Shown here: piece by piece, positions 25,743 through 34,456 of the stretch
Position numbering within the stretch: the first letter of the stretch is position 1
How the letters are laid out: each line of letters opens with the position of its first letter
Assembly (NCBI RefSeq): GCF_003026355.1
Contig: NZ_PYON01000008.1
Location: 124,001-188,000, forward strand
Direction: 5' to 3'
DNA: 64,000 nucleotides
Source of the DNA: Photobacterium kishitanii
GTDB taxonomy: Bacteria > Pseudomonadota > Gammaproteobacteria > Enterobacterales > Vibrionaceae
Notes under the pieces: generated by a model
Told to the model about the DNA's origin: nothing
What the model saw: the letters and a program-made list of their open reading frames with translations, nothing else
The model's database searches: none
Made by a program: the position numbers and the translations under genes

Positions 25743-27059
25743 TTATGACGATTCAGGTAAACGCCCAGCTTGCTTTAGCACCCCATTAAATATCGATTCG
25801 CTAATATAATCAGGAAAGTCTTTCGGTAATTGCTGACGTACTGTATTGATGACGGTTGGTGTTTGGCTTTTCATTTCTGCCATTAACTCACTGGCGCGTT
25901 GCTCTGAAAACCCAATAGCTTTAGCCGTGCTTAAAAAGTGCCGTGGTTGAATAGCTTGCCATTTGTAATATTTCTTAGTGCCGATGAGTGCCATCGCCAT
26001 TTTTGCTTTTTGTTTGGGGATGCTTTTTGAATCCATTAAAGGATAAGCTGAAATAATGTCATATAATGGCGTCATGCTGTAACGGCTTTCTGGCTCTAGG
26101 AACAAGCTGAAGTTTTTTCCATGGCCATCAATGGCAGCTAAAAGCCAAAACAGAATTTGGGCTTTAAAAAACACTTCACGATCATGGCTTGATGTTCGAG
26201 AACCCAGTAGAAATTGCATGATGTTAGAGATGCCTGGGCCACCATCAGATTCATATTTTAATGCTGGTGCAACACCTAATGCTTGGCACATGTCTTCTTG
26301 CGGTAGTCGCATGAGCCAATGGCCGTCTTGTGACCAGCGGCGATCAAAACGTTTGAGTGCTAGCGCTTTAATATCTTCGACATAAACAATGTTAGCTTCA
26401 TTAACGCTAAAACCATAAGCAGCCGCAATTTTTAAACATAGCCATTCGTTTTCGCAGCTATCACTTAAATCGATATTTTTATGTGGCAATATCCCTATTG
26501 GCAGTTTAAGTATATGGCTGGTTGGTGTCGATCCTAGCGGTAAATGCCATTGATTTTGATACCACAATAAGCCTGTCTTCTCTTGCGCACCGGCGATGGA
26601 GATTCGAAAATCATCCATATCTTCTAACATACCTAATGGTGCGTCACTTTGATATCCTCGTAACACTTGTGCCATACGGGTATCAGTTAATGGCTCTGCA
26701 TGTACTTGTCTTACATCTTCTAATATTACATCTGGTGAATATAGTTGAATTGCGCCAACACAATCGCCTCCAATTTTACTCAGAAGATCAAAAGGACGTT
26801 TGGTGATGGCTTTAAAACGAGATTGAATACGACTGCGGATTTCTTCGTTATCAGGCAATAAATTATCAAAAAAGTTATAGGGGATGTCGCCATGATAAGG
26901 GTCATGACGTAATGGCATTGAAAGTGAGATCGCCCGTGATCCTGCACGAGTAAGCCATGTTGAATGGTATTGAAAGGATATGGCACCTGATGATGCTTTT
27001 GATAATGTACCAACTAAAATTCCATTCATTGCGACGGATAACCTTTCCATAGTTACCAT
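25743..27059 (-). CDS. hipA: HipA-type serine/threonine kinase toxin
   Basis: 438-aa HipA kinase, the toxin of a type II toxin-antitoxin pair; E. coli HipA phosphorylates glutamyl-tRNA synthetase and arrests growth. Seen: the N-terminal HipA domain, the ATP-site GAQEKTGLL, the catalytic-loop IDGHGKNFSLF (E. coli DGHAKNFS) and PLYDIIS. Full length with all visible key motifs, so probably active. Its start overlaps the end of hipB by 7 bp. Alternative starts at MERL a few codons in are possible. Confidence 0.9.
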   Translation of the reverse strand: MVTMERLSVAMNGILVGTLSKASSGAISFQYHSTWLTRAGSRAISLSMPLRHDPYHGDIPYNFFDNLLPDNEEIRSRIQSRFKAITKRPFDLLSKIGGDCVGAIQLYSPDVILEDVRQVHAEPLTDTRMAQVLRGYQSDAPLGMLEDMDDFRISIAGAQEKTGLLWYQNQWHLPLGSTPTSHILKLPIGILPHKNIDLSDSCENEWLCLKIAAAYGFSVNEANIVYVEDIKALALKRFDRRWSQDGHWLMRLPQEDMCQALGVAPALKYESDGGPGISNIMQFLLGSRTSSHDREVFFKAQILFWLLAAIDGHGKNFSLFLEPESRYSMTPLYDIISAYPLMDSKSIPKQKAKMAMALIGTKKYYKWQAIQPRHFLSTAKAIGFSEQRASELMAEMKSQTPTVINTVRQQLPKDFPDYISESIFNGVLKQAGRLPESS

Positions 27060-27313
27060 TCCTCATTCCACTGTTGATTGCTACTCTGTGTCTCTGCGGT
27101 ACTATTACGAGGCTGAACATGCAATTCGAGATCTAATGCCGCCAATAATTTAAATAGCGTATCAAGTTTAGTGCCTTCTGGCGTATTTTCGAATGCTGAT
27201 ACGGTCGTTTGTTTTATACCAACTAATTTGGCGGTATCACTTTGAGTTATGTTTTGTGCTTTACGTTGATCTCTTACTGCATTCGCTAGCATTTTTGCCG
27301 ATGTTATTTGCAT
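27053..27313 (-). CDS. hipB: HipB-type antitoxin and autorepressor
   Basis: 86-aa Xre-family HTH protein (LANAVRDQRKAQNITQSDTA, LVGIKQTTVSAFE) with the HipB signature of a short beta tail (LELHVQPR) and a polar disordered C-terminus. It neutralises HipA and represses its own operon. Three TATCC-N8-GGATA operators lie immediately upstream, which strongly supports the assignment. Translationally coupled to hipA. Confidence 0.9.
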   Translation of the reverse strand: MQITSAKMLANAVRDQRKAQNITQSDTAKLVGIKQTTVSAFENTPEGTKLDTLFKLLAALDLELHVQPRNSTAETQSSNQQWNEEW

Positions 27314-27332
27314 TTCATCACCACACTTAAAT

Positions 27333-27404
27333 TATCCTTCGTAAGGGATATTTTAATATTATCCCTTAGAGGGGATATTTGCAAATTATCCGCTATAAGG
27401 GATA
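27333..27404. promoter_or_regulatory. Three phased HipB operators
   Basis: Three exact TATCC-N8-GGATA palindromes start at 27333, 27360 and 27387, spaced exactly 27 bp apart, just upstream of hipB. This is the operator form known for E. coli HipB. The regular spacing suggests cooperative binding and wrapping of promoter DNA. Confidence 0.85.
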
Positions 27405-27443
27405 AATATCGCAAGCATGCATTTACATTAAGTGCCTATATAT

Positions 27444-27505
27444 AGTCTTACCTTTATCCCACTGTAATACCGTCTTAGGTGTCTTAAAACATAACCTTGT
27501 TAAAT
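27444..27505 (-). pseudogene. Remnant of a third DUF3653 gene
   Basis: On the minus strand it reads LCFKTPKTVLQWDKGKTIY, almost identical to the N-terminal motif of the protein at 20543-20923 (LCFKTPKTVLQWDKGKTIPP), with no start codon and no downstream domain. It lies just upstream of the hipBA operators, suggesting that the phage-derived segment once reached this far or that DUF3653 genes mark recombination points. Confidence 0.7.
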
Positions 27506-27543
27506 TCTAAATTCGTGACTTCCCTACTCTCTTAACCTAATAC

Positions 27544-27571
27544 AAAAATACCGCCACAATGGACGGTATTT
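27544..27571 (-). terminator. Terminator of the downstream secreted-repeat gene
   Basis: AAATACCG / CGGTATTT stem with an inner CC/GG extension. On the minus strand it ends in a T-run, 14 bp after the stop codon of the gene at 27585. Confidence 0.65.
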
Positions 27572-27584
27572 AGATTGGTTCTAC

Positions 27585-28079
27585 TTAGTTAGATTCAGTT
27601 GTATTTGCCGTTAAACCATTAAACATTGTTGGTGGCATGTCTTTTAAGATTAATGACCAAGCATTACCGACACCATCACCGGTAAAATTGTTTTTCTCGG
27701 TATCTTTAAACCAATAGTAAGTCGGAAGGCCTGAGTACGTTAGTTGTAACTTGTTGAGTTCATTATTGTATACCGCACCAAATTTTGGATCTTGTAAGAT
27801 CAAGTTTTTCATTTCTTTGATAGTGACGATTGCAGCTGGCCATCTCGCTAAACATGAGCCTAGAGGGCCTTTATCTTTCATGCTGGTACATTTAGGTGGA
27901 ATGGGTGAGTTAACGTCTTTTTTAAACGTGTAAAGCGCCAAATCGTCTTTACCAACCAGAAGGTTTCCTTTTGGTGTCATTTTAAACGTCGGTTCAGTTG
28001 GGTACTCTAAATCATGAGCAAAGGCACTAGAAGATATAGATAATAAGAGTAATGATGTATGAATTAATGTTTTATTCAT
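27585..28079 (-). CDS. Exported protein with COG4315-type secreted repeats
   Basis: 164-aa exported protein (signal peptide ending SAFA) with two units of the secreted repeat PF03640 type: LVGKDDLALYTFKKD and the later LTYSGLPTYYWFKDTEKN, with cysteines in CTSMKDK and GSCLARWPA. The GPLGSCLARWPA segment is characteristic. Function of the family is unknown; it is often found beside redox or stress genes. It and the two following genes on this strand are separate small envelope genes. Confidence 0.75.
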   Translation of the reverse strand: MNKTLIHTSLLLLSISSSAFAHDLEYPTEPTFKMTPKGNLLVGKDDLALYTFKKDVNSPIPPKCTSMKDKGPLGSCLARWPAAIVTIKEMKNLILQDPKFGAVYNNELNKLQLTYSGLPTYYWFKDTEKNNFTGDGVGNAWSLILKDMPPTMFNGLTANTTESN

Positions 28080-28127
28080 GATGGCTACCATTGTTAGGAT
28101 TAACTCGTTGTATGTGAAATAGATGGT

Positions 28128-28580
28128 CTAATTTGATGTCGCGTCTTGTGATAGTGTGTTCAACACGGTTGAGATTTTATTCGCAACACCATCACAGCCC
28201 TGTATGTGATGACGGTTTATTAGATAATGAGGATCGTTATATGATAGCCAGACCTTGTTAGTCGCATCTTTACTGATTAATACCTTTTGTGGTAAATCGA
28301 TGGCGCTATTCTGGCTACATTGCATTAAACGGGTGCCAATTTTAGGGTTACCGAAGATAATGACTTCTGTTGGTCGCAATTCTAAATTTATATTACGCGC
28401 ATTTTGTGCATGGTCGATCCTCGTAAAGATGGTCATTCCTTTATTGATGGCTAATTGCTCAAAACGATTGGCGGTTTCCTCGACCGAGTATTTACTTTGA
28501 TGTTTGACTACACCATCAGATGCATTTGCAAAAAATGATGCGAATAGTGAAATCGCGCCAATGATGATAATTTTCTTCAT
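28128..28580 (-). CDS. Exported DUF302-domain protein
   Basis: 150-aa protein with a signal peptide ending ANA and a DUF302 domain: YSVEETANRFEQLAINKGMTIFTRIDHAQNA, EVIIFGNPKIGTRLMQ and DLPQKVLI. The domain is widespread, sometimes linked to sulfur or lipid stress, with no agreed reaction. The frame extends upstream, but the ATG at 28580 opens the signal peptide. Confidence 0.8.
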   Translation of the reverse strand: MKKIIIIGAISLFASFFANASDGVVKHQSKYSVEETANRFEQLAINKGMTIFTRIDHAQNARNINLELRPTEVIIFGNPKIGTRLMQCSQNSAIDLPQKVLISKDATNKVWLSYNDPHYLINRHHIQGCDGVANKISTVLNTLSQDATSN

Positions 28581-28605
28581 TTTTATACCTATCAAAATCA
28601 TGTGG

Positions 28606-28971
28606 TTATAACGTATTGTCTGACATTGTTGCTTTATAAAAAAAGAATGATGAGCATCCTCCCCATGCAACAATATTAACCATCAACGCTTTTATGATAT
28701 TAATTGGCGTGACAGGAATCGTTTGAAAGACAAAGAAAGTACATAAACTTGCGATAAAGCCCACTGCAATACCTTTGATAAACCACTTCTGTTTTAAAAA
28801 AGGTAAACAATAAAGCAGTGCCCATAGCCCACCCCAAAAGACTTGTTTATAGATAAAAATATGATCGGGTTGAGACAATCCTTGTAATGGGTTGATGAGA
28901 TAAATAGCGACTACATTGGCAATACTGCCAATAAATCCTGCCCCTAAAGCTACTGTGATATTTTTAAGCAT
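28606..28971 (-). CDS. Four-helix membrane protein
   Basis: 121-aa integral membrane protein with about four hydrophobic helices (KNITVALGAGFIGSIANVVA, KQVFWGGLWALLYCLPFL and two more). It lies just upstream of the DUF302 gene on the same strand, 26 bp apart, so the two may be co-expressed. No family recognised with confidence. Confidence 0.65.
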   Translation of the reverse strand: MLKNITVALGAGFIGSIANVVAIYLINPLQGLSQPDHIFIYKQVFWGGLWALLYCLPFLKQKWFIKGIAVGFIASLCTFFVFQTIPVTPINIIKALMVNIVAWGGCSSFFFYKATMSDNTL

Positions 28972-29213
28972 ATTGATCCCTATGTGCCAACTATTGAAGT
29001 AATAGAACATCGAACTAAAAGAAAAATTTCACTGTTATGAGAATAATTTTCTAGAGGTGTTATTTTGCTCTACATTTGGCTTTGAGATATTGCTGGTATT
29101 GATGGTCTATTTGTTACAGGGTCACTATAGATGCTGTGCTGAAATGATTATACGATCTATACTATTTTCAGTAACATGACAGCTCATTGATTGGTTTTAT
29201 GAAGGAGATCACT

Positions 29214-29573
29214 TTGCTTAGAGTTATTCAACGTCGCCGCATTAAAAAGGTCATTAAGTTGCTTTCAGCAAGGTTGATAAAAGGCTATGGCAGCCGAGAT
29301 TTTTTCTCTTTAGGTCAAATTAAGGCTAGTACTAGTGAGTTTAGTACGCGGCAATATCAAATTGCTGTGGCTTTGTATGCTGATCCGCAAGATATGAATA
29401 TCGAGCAAACCCCAACCCTAAAATCAATACGTCATGATGTGTCGCATGATTTCTTTGACGGCAATGATTACACCGGACAAGATGTGCTTAACCTACTCGC
29501 GTTAGGTGGATGGAAAGGCGGTCGCATAGATGATGATATGTCGAATCGCTTTGGAATGGGAAGTCGCTATTAA
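29214..29573 (+). CDS. Small basic protein of DUF6559 type
   Basis: 119-aa soluble protein beginning LRVIQRRRIKKVIKLL, with a KGYGSRDFFSLGQI segment and a glycine-rich end (LGGWKGGRIDDDMSNRFGMG). It resembles small proteins of the DUF6559 family, whose function is unknown. A strong GAAGGAG at 29201-29207 is correctly spaced for the TTG at 29214; an in-frame ATG at 29199 would place this site inside the gene. Confidence 0.6.
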   Translation: MLRVIQRRRIKKVIKLLSARLIKGYGSRDFFSLGQIKASTSEFSTRQYQIAVALYADPQDMNIEQTPTLKSIRHDVSHDFFDGNDYTGQDVLNLLALGGWKGGRIDDDMSNRFGMGSRY

Positions 29574-29608
29574 CGCTAACTCTCGTTACTTTACATTTGG
29601 CCATACTC

Positions 29609-29653
29609 TATCCCTTACAGAGGATAATTACGATTTATCTGCTAAAGGGGATA
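29609..29653. promoter_or_regulatory. Orphan pair of HipB-type operators
   Basis: One exact TATCC-N8-GGATA at 29609-29626 and one near match TATCT-N8-GGATA at 29636-29653, again exactly 27 bp apart. No hip gene is adjacent. Either a relic of a second hipBA locus or an outlying target of the HipB encoded 2.3 kb away. Confidence 0.7.
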
Positions 29654-29790
29654 AATAATAGTAACAATGATGAAGATGGTTTTGATCTATGTTGAATAAT
29701 AAAGATGAAATGCCAGTATGGATTTTAGGAAAAATGCCGCTTGTGATGGGTATGTGTGAGTAACAATAGTTGTAATGACATGGTTGACTA

Positions 29791-29821
29791 ACCTACTACT
29801 ATTGTAGAAATAGTAGTAGGT
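29791..29821. terminator. Hairpin near small basic gene
   Basis: A perfect 11-bp stem ACCTACTACTA / TAGTAGTAGGT with a 9-nt loop, just past the 3' end of the minus-strand gene at 29845. No T-run on either strand, so its role as terminator is uncertain. Confidence 0.4.
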
Positions 29822-29844
29822 CAAACGTCGTAGATAGAAAGATT

Positions 29845-30015
29845 CTATTCTGCCGTTTGTTGAAGCTTACTAAGCTCTACTTCAATTTTCGCAATTTCAG
29901 CAGTGTAACGAGCCTTACTTGCGCCATCTCTAGTCGATTTAGACATAGTTTGTAGCTTAGATAGCTTCTTTGTAAGTGTTGCTAATTGATTCTGGTTTTT
30001 GCGATTACTACTCAT
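29845..30015 (-). CDS. Small charged helical protein
   Basis: 56-aa lysine- and serine-rich protein (MSSNRKNQNQLATLTKKLSK) with a short leucine-heptad pattern ending ELSKLQQ. It looks like a small coiled coil. GGAG lies about 12 nt upstream of the ATG. Similar small proteins are common in Vibrionaceae, but I cannot name a family. Confidence 0.45.
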   Translation of the reverse strand: MSSNRKNQNQLATLTKKLSKLQTMSKSTRDGASKARYTAEIAKIEVELSKLQQTAE

Positions 30016-30621
30016 TAATAAATGATGCTCCAAAAAAGTTAAGATATTTACTCAATAAGCTTATTATAAAATCACATAAGATGCATATAATTTATTAAAA
30101 AATGACGTAATTCGTTGCGCCACTTCAAGTAAATACTCATATGCCATTATATTATGCCTTATTTTCTTACTATTGCGACTATGATGTGACTATAGCAGCA
30201 GATAACAGGCAGATCTTACATAATCCTAGTTGTTTTTTTCATTGTACGTATAACTTGTTACATTTACAACGTAGTATATAGCGCTATAAATGCAGAAAGA
30301 TCAATATATTGTATTAATACTTGGTTTTGATGACATATTTTAGCTCCCTTTTAGTCTGTGAAACTCAATCATATACCATCGAGACCTCTGATAAAGAAAC
30401 ATGCAATGCATCAGGAGGCTCAAAAATTTCAGTTATGGAAATATATTATTCTGAATAATCTGAACGACAGACTTACAATCCCAAATGGCTAATTTGTTTT
30501 AAATATATTAATAAATCAACAATTAACCAGCATAAATAAAACAAAAGTAGTCTTAAAATTCAACATTAAATGCTATTGTATTAATACTATTGTTAATTTA
30601 GATATTAAAACAGGAGCGCAA
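30016..30621. other. AT-rich intergenic region with a structured hairpin
   Basis: About 600 bp without a supported gene. A bulged hairpin lies at 30380-30421 (see its entry). Otherwise no repeats, RNA gene or motif that I can identify. Confidence 0.4.
30380..30421. other. Bulged hairpin of unknown role
   Basis: GAG-a-CCT-CTGAT pairs with ATCAG-g-AGG-CTC (11 pairs, two single bulges) around a 17-nt loop. No T-run follows. Could be an untranslated-leader element or a small RNA, as it lies 200 bp upstream of the next plus-strand gene. Confidence 0.35.
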
Positions 30622-30969
30622 ATGCGGAAAACAGATAAGAAAATTGATAATGCGATCCGTGATGCTTTAATCCTCGTATGTGATCATGCACAACTTTCCT
30701 TTGAGGGATTTCAATGGTTAACTCACTGTGTGAATTACGATAATTTTCCAAACAGCCTCAAAATTATTTGTGTCTTTAACACTGATGAACAATTAGCTAA
30801 TTTACGACAAGGCGATTATGGCAGGCTGTTAAGGCAATTAATTAAACAACATTTAGCTGATATTAATGTGGTAATAAAAAATGTAGATAAACAAGTTTTG
30901 TTTGATAGCGAACAAGCCTGTGTCACTACTCATAATGGTAAATGGGCGCAAAAATTAGCTCAGCATTAA
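30622..30969 (+). CDS. Conserved Vibrionaceae protein, often labelled Fis-family
   Basis: 115-aa soluble protein starting RKTDKKIDNAIRDALILVCD with GFQWLTHCVNYDNFP in the middle and FDSEQACVTTHNGKW near the end. I recognise this as a protein conserved in Vibrionaceae that databases often call a Fis-family regulator; no real Fis helix-turn-helix is visible, so the name is doubtful. CAGGAGCG precedes the ATG. Confidence 0.7.
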   Translation: MRKTDKKIDNAIRDALILVCDHAQLSFEGFQWLTHCVNYDNFPNSLKIICVFNTDEQLANLRQGDYGRLLRQLIKQHLADINVVIKNVDKQVLFDSEQACVTTHNGKWAQKLAQH

Positions 30970-31259
30970 AAACAATAATCCCCCCTGCCATGACAAATAT
31001 GGCTTATACATCTACATTTAAAATAGCACTAGGGCTACAGGTTAATTTACGTCAAAGAAAATTGTGTACTCAAGGATGTCTTCAGTGTGACGACATTAGA
31101 TGTATTTTAAGATTATCAATATCAGTTTATTGTAACGGATATTGGTGATCTGTTTTTTACTAATCATGTCATTTAATCTGAATTCAACGCTAATCAATAA
31201 ATATGATCAGGTTTTCTTGAACATTTAGATCAAGATTTGTTGGCTAAAGGACTAGATAA

Positions 31260-31871
31260 ATGAAATTAGTAAATGGCTTAGTTACTTCTCTTCTATTGAT
31301 TAGCTTAAACGTCTCTGCGCAAGAGAGAGATGATATTTTTGTCGGTGCTAAAGTCGGTATTAGTAACGTTGATTTCAATAGCTATCAGGGCTCTAAATCC
31401 GGTTCAGGTGTTGATTATGGGCTTGAGTTTACTTGGTTACATAATATCTATCAAAATATCAGCTTAGGCATAAATTTGAGCTTAGATCGTTTTGAAAATC
31501 AATTATATGGAAAATTTGATAGCAATCATTCCTCACTCATTATATCCCCTATGATCTCATATCGTATTGTTGCACTAACACCTAAGTATTTAGGGAAAAA
31601 TTATATACGTTACCATGATGGTTTAAGCGTGTACTTTAAATTAGGTCTTGGCTGGGCTCAATCTGATATTACTTATTCAAATGGCAGTATGAGAGATGAT
31701 GGTGCAATTGATTCATGGGGGCTTGGATTGAAGTGGCAAAGTACCAGTAACTGGGCTATAGGGATTGAATATAATCAATTAGATAATCATTTATGGGGAC
31801 TAGGTGAACAGAATTATAGTCTCAAAAATAAATCAGTTATGGGTATTATTAACTATCGATTTGATACGTAG
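31260..31871 (+). CDS. Outer-membrane beta-barrel protein
   Basis: 203-aa exported protein (signal peptide ending VSA) made of alternating amphipathic strands, with glycine and aromatic residues and the terminal strand MGIINYRF plus DT. It resembles OmpW/OmpX-like or attachment-invasion-locus barrels (about eight strands). Stands alone. Ligand or role unknown. Confidence 0.7.
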   Translation: MKLVNGLVTSLLLISLNVSAQERDDIFVGAKVGISNVDFNSYQGSKSGSGVDYGLEFTWLHNIYQNISLGINLSLDRFENQLYGKFDSNHSSLIISPMISYRIVALTPKYLGKNYIRYHDGLSVYFKLGLGWAQSDITYSNGSMRDDGAIDSWGLGLKWQSTSNWAIGIEYNQLDNHLWGLGEQNYSLKNKSVMGIINYRFDT

Positions 31872-31961
31872 CTTTCAATGCTAGGTTAATTTTACGCACT
31901 GAAAAGCCTAAAAAATCCACATTGTTATATGTGGATTTGTAGGGTTCAGGTAATGCAGAGA

Positions 31962-32732
31962 TTAACCGATGTTCTTACAGCGTGATGCTAGAATAGGATC
32001 AACATTGCCTTGAATTTTTTGGATTTTAGCCGCACGCTCACATTCCCATTTTGATACTGGGTATTGTTTGTCCCATGCACTCATTAATTGGCGTTGTTGA
32101 CGACTCATTTTATAGCTAGGGTATACCGCATCAAAGTACATATAAGTACGCGCTATCACACCACGCGCTCGTTCTGGTGGTTGTGCGTCATGGTCTTTTT
32201 TATCAATGATCATGTCGCAACTACCAAATGAACGATAATCTTTACTGGCTGTTTTAGGCAGCATTACATAATTGTAGTTTTGACGCGCAGCATTAACAGC
32301 ACCAATAGCAGGATATAAGTTGTAGAGGTCTGACTGCATTAGGCGATATTCTTTATTCGCTTTCTCGGCACATTTACGGCCTTTAAACGCCTTACCTTTG
32401 TTATCGACACATACTTTTGCCCCATCACGCCATTCACTAAATGCGCGACCAAAGTTTTCGGCAGGAACAACGTGCTCTGCCTCCCATCGCTTGGTACGCT
32501 TTTTATAAACATCCGTTGTGAAACCAGAAGGTAAGGTTATGTACTTTTTGTTGTTAAAATCAGCACCACAATAAATAGTTTTCATATCTGCAGGGTTAGT
32601 ATAGATCTGCTGTTGCATGATCTTTTTCGCTTTGCTGAATGATTGGTTGGTAGTGTTACCTTGTGGCGTTTGCGCTAATGCAAGAGTCGGTAATAGTGCG
32701 ACACTAAGTAGAATAATTTTAGTTGGGTTCAC
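31962..32732 (-). CDS. Endonuclease I (EndA/Dns family)
   Basis: 256-aa secreted or periplasmic DNase with a signal peptide ending ALA. The beta-beta-alpha metal motif is seen in KRWEAEHVVPAENFG and the following N-rich segment, plus cysteines forming the family's disulfides (YCGADF, CVDNKGKAFKGRKC, SCDMII). Vibrio Dns and E. coli EndA degrade extracellular DNA and limit transformation. Normal length, so probably active. Confidence 0.9.
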   Translation of the reverse strand: MNPTKIILLSVALLPTLALAQTPQGNTTNQSFSKAKKIMQQQIYTNPADMKTIYCGADFNNKKYITLPSGFTTDVYKKRTKRWEAEHVVPAENFGRAFSEWRDGAKVCVDNKGKAFKGRKCAEKANKEYRLMQSDLYNLYPAIGAVNAARQNYNYVMLPKTASKDYRSFGSCDMIIDKKDHDAQPPERARGVIARTYMYFDAVYPSYKMSRQQRQLMSAWDKQYPVSKWECERAAKIQKIQGNVDPILASRCKNIG

Positions 32733-32858
32733 GATGTTCTCTTTTAGATTGTGCGATCAATGTGTGAATCTACTGACGAATTGATATGACAAAACCAGCG
32801 TGGCTTTGGTTTTATATTTAGTTAATACTATGAATATTAAGTGGTTTTATAATGCTGC

Positions 32859-33056
32859 TTATTCGGGTAGGATTACTTTCACTCGCCCTACATCTCCGGT
32901 AGTTAAACGAACTTTGATACCGTGTGGATGTGTTGGTGAATTAGTGAGGATTTTTTCTACTGTACCTGACGTGAGTTTCCCTGTGCGTTGATCTTGCTTT
33001 AAGACAATCTCTACGTTTAAACCAATATAGATATTTGAACGATTTGTACCTGACAT
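32859..33056 (-). CDS. YwbE-family protein (DUF2196)
   Basis: 65-aa protein with the whole YwbE pattern: IYIGLNVEIVLKQDQRTGKL, SGTVEKILTNSPTHPHGIKV and LTTGDVGRVKVI, a small beta-barrel (SH3-like). Function unknown. Isolated gene. Confidence 0.85.
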   Translation of the reverse strand: MSGTNRSNIYIGLNVEIVLKQDQRTGKLTSGTVEKILTNSPTHPHGIKVRLTTGDVGRVKVILPE

Positions 33057-33229
33057 ATTGACTCTTTTATTATTAATTTTTCAGGCTGTATTATTGTTTT
33101 TTTACAGAAAAACGCAACTGAATATTAAAAGATGCTTATTTTGTACATCATCAAAAGGATTTTTGTATGGCTCTAAGTTAGAATTATTTGTTAGGCTTAC
33201 AGGGAAATGAAAATATTAAGGGTAGCCGC

Positions 33230-33700
33230 ATGAAAATAATGAAACATATTCTATTAGCAACGACATTAGGTTGCGTAAGTATGAGTGTTCTCGCCGCTCC
33301 GCAACCACAAAAGACATTACAACCTGAGTGTGAGGCTGGCTTTACGAGTATTGTTACTGGAGACTTTAGCAAAGAACCTCAACGTACTTGCTTGCCAACA
33401 GATCAAAAGCAAGCAGTAAAAATTAAGCTTGGTCAAACGATTCAATTGAATCTACCTGCGAATCCTTCAACAGGAGCATCGTGGGCATTACGCTCAATGC
33501 CTAATTCATTAATGTTATTGAGTGTTGATTATCATAACTCAGCACAGTGTAAAAAAGGTATGGTGGGTTGTAGTGGTTTAAGATCGTACACATTTGAAGC
33601 TGTCGCTAATGGTGTTGGTGAATTAAAATTAAATTATGGTCGAGCATGGGAAAAAGACAGTTGGGAAAGTAAAAATATTACCATTTCTGTCCAACCTTAG
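33230..33700 (+). CDS. Exported chagasin/I42-type protease inhibitor
   Basis: 156-aa exported protein (signal peptide ending VLA) with a C-terminal Ig-like domain of the I42 cysteine-protease-inhibitor family: the LPANPSTGASWAL loop (NPTTG-W consensus), then SGLRSYTFEAVANGVGELKL and YGRAWEK. Family members block papain-like proteases. A short N-terminal extension with two cysteines precedes the domain. Start chosen at the ATG opening the signal peptide. Confidence 0.8.
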   Translation: MKIMKHILLATTLGCVSMSVLAAPQPQKTLQPECEAGFTSIVTGDFSKEPQRTCLPTDQKQAVKIKLGQTIQLNLPANPSTGASWALRSMPNSLMLLSVDYHNSAQCKKGMVGCSGLRSYTFEAVANGVGELKLNYGRAWEKDSWESKNITISVQP

Positions 33701-33722
33701 CCCATTAGTTATATATAGGAAG

Positions 33723-33745
33723 AGCCCTCCTGGTTGAGGGCTTTA
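33723..33745 (+). terminator. Terminator after inhibitor gene
   Basis: AGCCCTC / GAGGGCT stem with a 6-nt loop and TTTATT tail, shared with the convergent gene at 33766. Confidence 0.75.
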
Positions 33746-33765
33746 TTAGTACAGTAACGTTAATA

Positions 33766-34101
33766 TTAGTGTTGAAGCGCTGGACAGTCTTTAGGTAGTA
33801 ATTGCTCTGGTATTGCTGGCCCTACCCCCATATCTGCTGTCCAACCTTTTAAGCCACCTGTTTTCGGATCGAAATCACTGCATTTATAAGGTTGATCTTT
33901 AACTTGTATAGTTGGCGTTGAATCTGGATTTATATTTTTAGGTAATGATGCTGCTGGCAATTCAACGATTGTATTTTTTTGTGTTTGTTCAATCGTAGTG
34001 TTTTTACTTGTCGTTTGATCACTTTTGATAATTGTAAATGCTAAACTGCATATTACTATTGCGCTAAGCACTGCTAGTGCAGATTTAGTTGACTTCTTCA
34101 T
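33766..34101 (-). CDS. Membrane-anchored small protein
   Basis: 111-aa protein with one N-terminal membrane helix (about residues 8-25), a polar linker rich in T/Q/N, and a compact C-terminus with two cysteines (KCSDFDPKTGGLKGW, KDCPAL). Probably periplasmic, tethered to the inner membrane. No family recognised. Confidence 0.6.
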   Translation of the reverse strand: MKKSTKSALAVLSAIVICSLAFTIIKSDQTTSKNTTIEQTQKNTIVELPAASLPKNINPDSTPTIQVKDQPYKCSDFDPKTGGLKGWTADMGVGPAIPEQLLPKDCPALQH

Positions 34102-34456
34102 GGGCTATTCCCTCAGAAAAACACAAGTTGGTTATCTATGAGCTATTTAAAGTCTATTTTATAGAGAAGATCAAATTATGTATTAAAATAAACACTTAAT
34201 TGCTTGTTTAAGCATCTATTTAATAATTTATTGCTACTAATAGTGAATTTATTGTTTGATAACGCATTGGGTAATGCAAGCTTACTCTAATTTTCGATGT
34301 GTTGACTGACTTATCATTTAACCGTTATTAAATATCTCTGTATAGTCAATTTTTTAGTCTTTTTTATCGTGAGCACTATAGTCCATTCCATCTTTTATAC
34401 CGAGCGATTTTTCTCATATATTCCCTAAGCTAGGAGCAACAATACGTTTAACGACT
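34102..34456. other. Intergenic stretch
   Basis: About 350 bp of AT-rich sequence. Its last 75 bp are open in the frame of the fragment that follows, without a start codon. No other feature seen. Confidence 0.4.

Larger units (their letters stand above)
29574..30014. other. Intergenic stretch with orphan HipB-type operators
   Basis: No gene of convincing length, apart from the small gene that begins on the minus strand at its right end. It contains the HipB-like operator pair (29609-29653), a doubtful 24-codon frame at 29689-29763 and a hairpin at 29791-29821. Confidence 0.5.

Noticed and set aside
29689-29763. 24-codon frame next to the orphan HipB operators
   Set aside because: Too short, no ribosome site, no recognisable sequence; not called a gene.
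30942-31148. 68-codon frame after the Fis-labelled gene
   Set aside because: Starts within the preceding gene in another frame, lacks a ribosome site and conserved features.
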